Assembly: GCA_024305405.1 (NCBI GenBank)
Contig: JAKNDB010000088.1
Coordinates: 1,320,001 to 1,384,000, forward strand
Direction: 5' to 3'
DNA from: Dirofilaria immitis
Taxonomy: Eukaryota > Nematoda > Chromadorea > Rhabditida > Onchocercidae
DNA: 64,000 bases
Part shown: piece after piece, positions 52,245 through 61,866 of the stretch
Layout: every line of letters starts with the position of its first letter
Numbering within the stretch: position 1 is the stretch's first letter
The notes under the pieces: generated by a model
What the model saw: only the letters and a program-made list of their open reading frames with translations
What the model was told of the DNA's origin: nothing
Databases searched by the model: none
Program-made: the position numbers and the translations under genes

Positions 52245-52440
52245 GTAGTCAATACGAGGAGAATACCATTAATTGTTGATATAACTGGGCTAGCGCCAAA
52301 TATTAGTAATGAAAAAGCAAAAAGAATAATAAGAAGTAAAAAAAAAAAGAATGATTTTTAAGAACTTTTACAAATTCCAGAAATAACTCAGCTTGCTTTT
52401 GGTCGGACAGATCGCAACAGATACAGTGAATCACGATAGA
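52245..52440 (+). pseudogene. Coding-like remnant next to tldD, origin unknown
   Basis: A frame reads KAVVNTRRIPLIVDITGLAP, continues NISNEKAKRIIRSKK, meets a stop, then resumes ELLQIPEITQLAFGRTDRNR and ends. Codon use and G+C resemble the tldD piece rather than the AT-rich DNA after it, so it may be part of the same transferred segment. I do not recognise the family. Confidence 0.4.
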
Positions 52441-53498
52441 TCAATGCAAAATAGTTCTTAAAATGAAACAAATATTTTTTTGTTTTATATATTTGAAAAT
52501 TTATAATTCTGAATTTTAAGATATCTATACTATTAATTTTAACTAAACGAAATCATTTTATTAACTGAACCGAAATAAGAAAAGTTGTATGTTTCATGAT
52601 ATTTTTGATGACGATATTAAAGCTATAGTGAACGATTTGCACAAATCAACGGACTGCGTGACTTCACAGTAGACCTGTGGTGTGTGTTATTTTATTAGTA
52701 AAAAATTTTTAACTTTTCATTAATCTTTTTTCATTAGTGATATAATATTATTATATAATTGCTATATTAGAGTTTTTACAACTTTTTATTAACTGGATTG
52801 AAACTGAAGATTTTGATGTTAACAATTTGATGAGTTCGTTATTGATTTGTACTGTTCTATAAATTTTTAGATACAATTACGAGAGATATCATTGTTATAA
52901 GAATTTTTTTTAATTTTAAGCAATCTAAACTATTAATTCGAATTTAGCGAAATCATTTTATTAACTGGATAGCGTTTTTCACGATATTTTAGCATAGCGA
53001 TATCACAGAATGATTTGAGAAATTATTAATATCATAATAAATTGACTAGATTTTCAAGTAAAAAGAAAGATTATGAACATCTCCAATATATTCCTTTTGA
53101 TAACACTATTTTCTTAATAATATCTAAAAACTAGATTAGAAATCATCTATCAGCTTAGTTTAAACCGATTCAGTTCTTAAGCTCATTCGTCATGCATCTC
53201 CAAATTACTTCAACTCAGTATCATACCTATGCAATTTTTCATTTTTTTCTATCAGATTTACTTGCATATCTCTAGAGCTGTTGGAATCTCATCCTTCATG
53301 CATTATACGCAACAATTTAACTTACTAATTTTGTCGTAATATTTCATTCGCAACTGATAAATCGAAACATAGCAGAAATTTTAAATTCAAAATTAAAGAT
53401 TTTTTCTTGTCTTATAAATTGATTAGATATTGCAATTTACTAAAAACTAATTTTCAGCATAAAAGAAAACAAGAAATATGAGAAAAAATTTACATATA
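52441..53498. repeat. Remainder of the spacer: AT-rich with internal duplications
   Basis: A ~55-bp segment ending GAAATCATTTTATTAACTG occurs at 52513-52567 and again exactly 400 bp later at 52913-52967. A third, weaker copy (TTTTTATTAACTGGATTGAAA) lies near 52785. ATCCTTCATGCATTATACGCAACAATTTAAC-type sequence at ~53288-53330 duplicates the inner end of the right arm (~53518-53560) with about three mismatches. No gene was seen. Confidence 0.6.
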
Positions 53499-53882
53499 CA
53501 TTTTTGAATTGTAGTAAATCCTTCATGCATTATACGAAACAATTTAATTTACTAATTTTATTAATTTTCAATATGAAAGAAAATAAGAAAATCGAATTGT
53601 AATGAAAATGACCAATGAAATGAATACTCTCATAACAGAATAAAATAATATAGGAAGTACGAAATGAAACATGCAGTTCTATTCCACTATCAATCAAAAT
53701 TTTCCATTCAGTTTCATCAATCACTATTTGACACTCACAATATAATGGTAACGATAAAGGATAGTAAATATAATTTAATTCATCACAATATAAAAATTTA
53801 TAGCCCTGCAACTTAAATTATTTTTTTATTAAAATATCTGTTTCAAAGATATCATCGCCTATCGTCAGCATCAAAGAGTTCA

Positions 53883-54883
53883 CTATAGAACTTTTGGTAG
53901 AATTTTATGCATCATTCTCTTGTGTCTTTTCAAACTATAATTTCGGTTGTAAACTTTGTCGCATTCATCACATTTGAATTCTTTTTGTTCGTATGCTTTA
54001 TTCGCATATGAGCTTTCATGCTATGCAGATATTCGTATTTTCTGCCACATATATTGCATTCAAATTCTTTTTGTCCGTATGCATGTTATTGTGAGGTTGC
54101 TGACTGCATCGACATGAGAATCGCTCACCGCATGTACCACATTTGAATTTTTTTCGTTTTTATGAATTGTCCTTGTATGTTTTTGAAGGCTACTGCTATA
54201 ATTATATTGATTCCCACATATATTACATAACGAATTTTCAATATGTCCTACTATAAGCGTGAAGATCGGATGAGTATTGCAATTGCTTACTACATATGTC
54301 AATTGCTTGAATTAATTGATCGTTTTTATTTGATATCTGAAATAGTAGAAAATGATTTATAATATATGGTTAGATGAATATTTTCAATAAGTAGAATTTA
54401 CAGACAGCATCGTGCGATCTTTGATGAACGAAGACATTAGTATCACTATTTAGTTACTAATAAAATTCAGAAACAGTTCAGATATAGTAATGATTTGAAA
54501 AGGGTACGAATTTCACTATTTTTATATTGCTGATTTGAAAGGAAATGATAATGTGAATGCAATGAAAATAATGATAAATTGGTGGCCTAGAATCATACAG
54601 AAATTAATTATATAAAATTTTGTAGTATTATACATTGATATTATGCTATAGAATGTTTTGTGAAATATCGATGCTTCGAATGCAACGAGTTAAATTGAGA
54701 GAATAGTAAAGACTGTGTTAATTCGCACTTTTTTCTACAAAAAGAATTCTGTTCGTTCTTGATTAAATAAAAATATAAAATTATGGATATTTTTATACTA
54801 AAAATAATGATTTATTTACTTACTGGTGTTTGTGCGATATATAATGGCAAGGTAATGATTGCAAAATAGTAGAAAAATAACAT
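53883..54883 (-). pseudogene. Decayed signal-peptide plus C2H2 zinc-finger gene (right arm)
   Basis: Inverted copy of 50449-51449 with the same start (ATG at 54883), donor, acceptor, finger signatures, frame changes and stop. Sharing of all the frame changes means they pre-date the duplication, or that both copies were built from the same reads. Confidence 0.6.
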
Positions 54884-56207
54884 GCTGATCCGATTCGCGG
54901 ATAACTTCGACCTACAAACAATAAGTGCTTGAACGAGAAAGGTTTATTACGGAGTTCTGAAAATCATTTTAGAAAAATATATAATTACAAATTTTTAAAA
55001 GAGAACTAACCATTCCAGCAACACAACCATTAAAGAAGGAACCGTTTTTATACTTTTGCATAATAATTACTATTTAGTTGCTAGTTGAATCAAAAAAAAC
55101 CATCGAATTATAAATATCTGTGTTAAAATCGAAATTTCAATTAATTCTTTTATTGTAAAATAATGTGAAGCCATCGGTGAATTATTGCAATATGCAAATA
55201 ATTCAATATGGGGAATATTTAGAATAAAAATTCGAAATTATCTGTAACTGAAGGAATCATTTACATTGCTTTATTTCGTATATTTTTAAAATGTTGTGAT
55301 AATTGGTATATGATTTTCCAATGTGGTTATTGCACAACCTTTGTAGCAATTAATTCCCAATCTTTAACGATATCTCTGCTCAATATGTTATCGATAAGAA
55401 ATTTCATATTGATTTATTGAGAAAGATTCTATAAAGCTTTAATAAAAGGAAGAGATTTCAAATAAAAAACAAAAATTTAGGCTTGAAAGTCGGTAATAAA
55501 ACTTATCATTAATATGTATTCAAAAGATTGATAGCAAAGCTTGTTTTCATAAAAATTTGAGTTGGTAGTAACATTTTATACTTCAAACTATTCATCAGAG
55601 GCTTTTTGTCTTTTTAATATTTTTGAATACTAAACATTTCTTGGCTTATTATTCTTTTTGAATTTTTTTGTTATTTTATTTTCTAATAATATTTGATCAA
55701 AGTTTACGTTTTTCTCTATTTGTTATTGCAATAAAATTTTATTCATAGTTACAACAAAGTAATAGTGTGGATCAATACACAATAGCATAGCTATTCGTGC
55801 CTTTATTGTTAATGGGAAATCAGATTAACAAAGTTTCAATTCCAAAAATCAGACTTTAAATGTGATATATTTCATTTTTCATAATTCCCGATCAAAAATC
55901 ATTGCTATATTACATTCGGCAATGAATAATTTTCATATATTGGATTACTATTGCAGCAAAATTTAGAACAGAATATTACAATTCGTGGAAAATTTGATTA
56001 AGTCAATAAACACCAGAAATAGAGTGAAAATATTTGTTACAAAACCTTTAAATAAATAATTTTTCTAAATTAAAATAAGAAATAATATTGCAGCAACAAT
56101 TAGATGAGAACAGAATTATCAGATTCATCGTTGGAACGCAGATGAGAATATAAGTGGTTCAATGACTAGAAAAAGCACAATCTGATGATTTGGACGAATA
56201 TTTCGAA

Positions 56208-56319
56208 TATCCTGTATAATGGTTTAAATGATGATGGTTTTAAACCATTATACAGGATACTACTATGAACCAAGCAACTAACAGGAGTACTACTATGAAC
56301 CAAGCAACTAACAGGAGTA
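56208..56319. repeat. Hairpin and 30-bp tandem duplication (right arm)
   Basis: Inverted counterpart of 49014-49125: the 21-bp stem with 10-base loop at ~56208-56259, then the two 30-bp units to ~56319. Confidence 0.88.
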
Positions 56320-57110
56320 GGAACAGCTATAGCCTTATACAACCAATTACCAAAAGGATATTGTCCACCCATAAGAAAAGCAGATAAAAAAAAGCAATAA
56401 AAATCAACAAAGAACCAAGAAACTGATGGAAAAAAATGACCCATAAAAATAAAATAAAACCATCAAAAAAAAAAATACAAAAACCACCAATACGATTATT
56501 AAAAACAGTACTTATAGCACCATCCTACATTACCATAAAACAAAACTAAAAAAATTATTAACATCTAAAAATCCCAAAGAACCAAAATCAAAATCTTTTT
56601 GGCAGATGTTCGAGAAAACATGACAGCTCAAAATGAAACTACAAAAAAGTATGCTTTCATTGGATGGGTAAGGACAGTTCTGCATTGTGCAAAACATCTC
56701 AAAGAGATGAAAATGACAACATAGGATAAAAGGAAAAATAAATGAAAAAAGAGAAATGAAACTCCAGCAAGTACGGCTGCATTAGTAAATGAAAATGATA
56801 GTAAAAAAACAGTTATTTTGCTATGTAAAGATGTAACAATTATCAATCCAACAAATAATAAGCAAGCAATCGTGATAGACTCTTTGGATGAAGGATAGCA
56901 ATTATCTTTTACCACCATCTTCGTTGCTGATAAAAGATAATATCGATCAAGCGAAACGTGAAACTTAAAAGAATTCAATAAAGGAAAGGAATTAGTTTGC
57001 CAATAATTACTAGAAGACATGCGGTTCTTTATCCTGAATTTAACATACCTGGTATTTTCCGGACTCCTAAACTTTAGTGTGCCTGGTATTTTCCGGACTA
57101 TAGCGGGAAT
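56310..57110 (+). pseudogene. BEL/Pao gag zinc-knuckle and protease remnant (right arm)
   Basis: On the plus strand, FGRCSRKHDSSK and KVCFHWMGKDSSALCKTSQR (~56598-56695) align by eye with the paired Cys/His knuckles of BEL/Pao Gag (C..C..GH....C). They are followed by ASTAALVNENDSKKTVILLC, KDVTIINP and AIVIDSLDEG (~56768-56896), which resemble the aspartic protease start (VLL.C..V.V.NP....A..L.D.GSQ.S). Stops and frame changes are frequent, and the D-T/S-G triad is disrupted (DSLDEG). The reading direction is right-going, yet the pol remnant beyond 57243 reads left-going. Confidence 0.72.
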
Positions 57111-57243
57111 ACAATAAAAATGTCAATAGCTCATATTCTCTTCCATATGAAAAATTATGCATGTGAAAAGAAAAGAATGAAACAAAATCAAATAAATTTT
57201 ATCAAATTGTCGCGAATAAATTGCGAAAGATTTCCGTGATAAA

Positions 57244-60120
57244 GTGTCTTGAGGTCACCAGATCATCGAGTATTTGGAACACGTAAACATGATAGCTAAT
57301 ATAATTTTTCAACAGCAATAGTTCATCAATTTTTGGTTTTCATCGAATCAGGTTGCGAGATCCTTGGTGTTTTTGAGCTCGTTTTTAATTGTTCTAGATA
57401 TTTGTCTCGCCTAATTTTCTATTAAATCTCTTCCATGTATCCATATATTGATTTCCCGTATATCGCCTCATCTCTGCAGTAAACCTTTCTTTCTGCTTAT
57501 TGTCCTTCAAGAGTTGAGCCTGGATTCAAAAAATCTCCAGGTCTTAACAGCAGACCTATTTCTTCAATATCTACCAAAGGTTTTTCATTAATAATCGCTT
57601 CAAGTTCAGCGATTAGAGTTATTAATTCCCCATTGCTAGAGAGCTTTGTACCTGTGGCCTTTCTTAAAGATCTTTACTATTTCGACTATTCTTTCATAAA
57701 CGCCGCCTTGCCAAGGGATGATTGGTGTAATAAATTCTCATTCCATCGTTTCGTTTTCTGCTGTATTCAATTCTACCAGTACCTTAGAGGGTATAAGATT
57801 CTTGGCATTATCGGAAACTATGTGTTTTGCTTGATTCCTTAAATTTATAAATCTTCGGAAAGTTTGTACGAATTGTTCAGTAGACTTAGTTTGCATTACT
57901 TCCAAGATTCATTACTCGACCAACATGTTAACGGAGAATCCATCATTTGGTTATAACTGGACACCAATTGTTTCAAATGGTCGCATTGCCATAATAACTC
58001 TAGCAGTTGGGTAAAGAGGAAAATTTGGTTGTTCAAATTGCTTAGCTACCCACATAGAGCAACTTCACAAATTTTTCTTAAAATTTTCTTAATATATGGC
58101 TCCCATTCGGGATTCAATACCGCTCTCATCTTACTCCGGATGTAATGTACGTTTTCATGAAGTGATTTCTCATGGTAATGCTTCACAATCAATTCTGCTA
58201 GTTTCATTTTAGTGATTAAATAAAATCTTCAGTTCGAGGCATTGTCCTTCTAAATCTTCCACGCATCTCTAGATTCCATTTCGATTTTTCTTAAACTCCA
58301 ATGTTCGATTTCTTTTGTGGTATGTTTAACTGCACCATCTTGACTACCAATTGTATTGCCTTATCATATTCTTCAGAAGTGAAATTATCCCTTGAGAATC
58401 CTTTAACATTCCTATTTAAGATGTACACTATAGTCCTTATTAACTTAAGCAAGAATGAGAACCGTGTTTCATCTATCAACTCCATAAATTTCTTTGTATC
58501 GCTTCGTCCGTCAATCCTATACTCATGCACACATCCATGATATTTTCTCCCATGACTAAATACTTAGACCAATTTTTCTTCGGTTCCCACAACCACGACG
58601 GACCATTTAACCAAAATCAGTTGTGTTTCAATTTTTCTGGGAAGAGTTCTCGTGAAGCGTGTCTGCTGAATTATCGTTTGATCTTACATGATGGAAAGCA
58701 ATTTCTTTACATCATCTCATTTCGTCAATTCTGATTGAGATATGTCTGGATGCTACCAGTGGTTTTCTTCGTCAATGCAGGATGGATACAAGCGCTACCA
58801 TCCATAAATATGCCTTCTCTACATCAATTTCTTGTTTAATGAATTCCAGCGCTCTTACTCAAATTATAACGGCGAGCAACTTCAATCGAGGAATACTGAT
58901 GAATTGGTTTCTACTTTCTCGTTTTGCAACCAATCCTGTTTTTCCGTATATCACTTATGGCTTGCATGCCATTCTACTGCTTCTGCGTGCACATACACAG
59001 CTCTTTCAGAGCATGCATCCACAAACACATGTATCTCAGAACATTCTTATGGCGTCCTTATGATATCGTGTTAGTTAAATGCCCTTTCTGAAACAGCTCT
59101 TATTTCTTCAGGGTTATTCCAGGAATACTTTCGTCTATAATTCTTGAATTATAGTTTCCATAGGAATATGATTGGACACAATAGTCCTAATGGATTGTAA
59201 ATAACAACATAGAACTGTAATATTTGACGTTTAGTCTAGAGTCCTCCTTCTGGAATCTTTTAGTTCCAGTTAAATTCATCTATCCTAAGCGTTGCCTAGC
59301 AGTTTTATTCTTGTCAGTTTTTGCTCCTGGTCTGCAATAATTTCTTGATTAGCATGGAATTCTCTCAAATGCATCTTGACTTTCTTGAAGAATTCTTTTG
59401 TTTCCTTTGCCTTTCTGGTACTTTCTAACTCACTTTCTGAGGTTAGCATAACATTATCAATGTGGAGATTCTTTGCAGTTTCCATTGATAATTTACTCAA
59501 TAGATATCTAATGATAGCGGCCAAGAGAAAGGAGATGATACTACGCCGAAGGAAACTCATGTGAAGCGAGAAGTAACTAGGATTTCTTGAGTTGCCTTTC
59601 GATTTATCTTTCAGCCAGAAAAACCTAGCGACATCTCTTCCTGTTTTAGGCTGACTGGCAAGAATGCTTTCTCCAAATCAGCTACTAAGGTCCTTGCCTG
59701 GCTTGCAAAGGATTTTTATTAAACATGGTAATACCATGTTTAATAGCTGTTTCCTTATACAGGCGTTCATTTAATGATAGACCTTCATTTGTCTTTGCTG
59801 ATGCGTCAAATACAACTCTAGCTTTCTGGTGAATTTCTGAGGTGTTACCGCCTGGTGAGGCTGTTAAAATACTCGTGATATTTCATTTTGATTTTTTACT
59901 TTTTCTAACAAATTTTTAAAATATTCATCGTAACGTTCCAATAATTCTGGAGACTTTAGTCTTCATATTGTAGATCGTAGGTGTCTCTGTGCCAGTCCAT
60001 ATTCCTTCGCTAGCGCGATCTCTGGGCTCTTCTATGGACAACCCACAGCGCATCTTTCTTCATAGTGAGCGATTTTTGAAATGTCCAAGAGCTTTTTCAT
60101 CCTGACTTCGGATAATTTAT
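57244..60120 (-). pseudogene. BEL/Pao retrotransposon pol remnant (reverse transcriptase to integrase)
   Basis: Read on the minus strand from 60120 down, several BEL/Pao Pol landmarks appear in order. They are SPELLERYDEYFKNLLEKV (~59.93 kb), VVFDASAKTNEGLSLNERLY (~59.8 kb), VADLEKAFLPV (RT motif A, ~59.67 kb), SFLLAAIIRYLLSKL, then NLHIDNVMLT (RT motif C, ~59.46 kb, with His-Ile-Asp-Asn where YVDN/YVDD is usual). A tether with TKKFMELIDETRFS..LLKLI follows (~58.48 kb). Integrase core follows (STEQFVQTFRRFI, HIVSDNAKN, FITPIIPWQGGVYERIVEIV; ~57.9-57.66 kb). The integrase C-terminal part reads IAELEAIINEKPL..LLRPGDFLNPGS (~57.6 kb). Stop codons and frameshifts occur throughout, so it is dead. 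LTRs were not identified. Confidence 0.88.
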
Positions 60121-61866
60121 CAAACTTCTTTTTCTAGAAAAATAAACTAAAATTTTCAGTCATGATAGTTTAAAATTCTAATTACAAAATAATATTCAGC
60201 ACACTTTATAATCATAATTTTTTTCTGACTATTGCAAATTCCCAAAATTTTATCTTTTTCTTGATGATCGACTTATAATCAATCTTTCTCCGCTAAATCA
60301 TTCATTATCTATAAATTATTTATTATCTTATCTTTTAATTAATGGAAAAAATCCTTTTCAAAAAGAAGTTTCGAAAAGATTCCTAGCACATAAATATAAA
60401 TATATCAAAATCTTTCCTTAATATCGTTATCATTGAAAACGAAATCAAAAATAAACGATACTTAAAATTTTTGACTCATTGAAGAAATAAAAATTGAATG
60501 GGAATTATTATATTGATTTTTAAGCACAGTTCCAATTTATAGCGTTTCAAACTATGCTTCTCAATTTTCATCTAATTTTTTTCGAACTATTTCTAATGCT
60601 TAAATTTGATTATCCAGAAATTTTAGATAGTGTAACATTCAAAGTTTTAAATTGGATCAAATTAAATTAAATTTTGAAATTTGAATTTTGTTTTTTTCAT
60701 TTTTTTCAAGTAACAATTTTATGTGTTAACAAATTTTACATATTCATGATTTAGACAAATTTCAATTTAACTCCAATTCTTCTAAAATGAAATTTTATTA
60801 TAATAAGTAGTAAATAATTATACAATCAAATGCTTTATATACGAAAAAAATAGTATTGCAATCATCGGAGAAAGTAAGATTGCTACGATTTGTGAGGCAT
60901 TACGAATGAGATAACTGAGAAAAGTGAGAGAATAAAAATTGATAGATAATCGTAATATGTAGAGCAAAGACATATGATTGGAAAGAAAACATGAAGAGAC
61001 GGCAGACATTGTTGAGAATTTTATGAGAATATTGGTTTGAAAATTGAAAAAAAAGCTAAATATTAAAGGATTTTGTGTTGTAGCAGTTGAGGCGATTCAG
61101 TAAAGTATCTGATATGTTAAGAAAGATATGGTATCCTGTATTCAAAGAATTATTGATTTGAAGGTTGAGAAGGCAATTAAAAGATTGTGTTGTAGCAATA
61201 ACTTAGAGCATTGATCAGTTAGACTATTAAAAAAACAATTTAACATACTAAAAAGAATATGACAAGATCTACTCCGGAATCACTAATCTCTAATAGAAAC
61301 CATTAATTAATGGATGCCGTCATTCGATATTATTCCATTCTTTCACATAAAGTTTCAATAAGTTTAAGAAGGGGTTTGGGATTAATTAGCGAAACGATTG
61401 GCTTATTCAAGAATTCAATTCTTAATTGATGGGGAGTTTATCCATAGTTAGTTCTTAATCTTTTAACGATAAGAATTAGTTCTTATAAGTGTTGTATTTA
61501 TTCATTATTAAGTTTTATATTTACGTTTCATTTATTTCTAACTTATTTGCTTCTCATTTTCCTAATTTATGGTTTGTTTATTTGATTTGTGTGCCTACTT
61601 AGGATGTTCATTCATCATTCTTACAATTAAGCTTTATTCCTTCATCAATTTGTCGAATTTTCCTGCAGAGTAACTTGTTCAGTTATTAGTTTTTCTATTA
61701 TTATTAGTATTATCAAGAAGGAAATATGTTTCTTGATTGAAATTGTCATTAGGAAAATTCTTTCTTGTGGGAAATTAGCTATTGCTTCTGTTTCATTCGT
61801 TTTTTTTCTCATATTCTACGGTATCCATATATCATTTTCTTTTTCAACTTCTTTAGTTGTCTCAGG
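60121..61866. other. Intergenic DNA upstream of HMG-CoA synthase
   Basis: AT-rich, with no exon recognised. The final 25 bases (pyrimidine-rich TTCAACTTCTTTAGTTGTCTCAG) are a splice acceptor one base before the HMG-CoA synthase ATG, fitting trans-splicing of a leader or an unseen 5' UTR exon. Confidence 0.45.

Larger units (their letters stand above)
53499..57243. repeat. Right arm of the 3.7-kb inverted repeat
   Basis: Reverse complement of 48089-51833 and of the same length. Homopolymer lengths differ from the left arm at six places noted there, three longer on each side. Outside 57243 the sequence changes abruptly to the BEL/Pao integrase region; inside 53499 it changes to spacer. Confidence 0.93.

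Noticed and set aside
58301..59074. Several plus-strand frames of 69-93 aa
   Set aside because: Antisense to the BEL/Pao pol, whose minus-strand motifs are recognisable.
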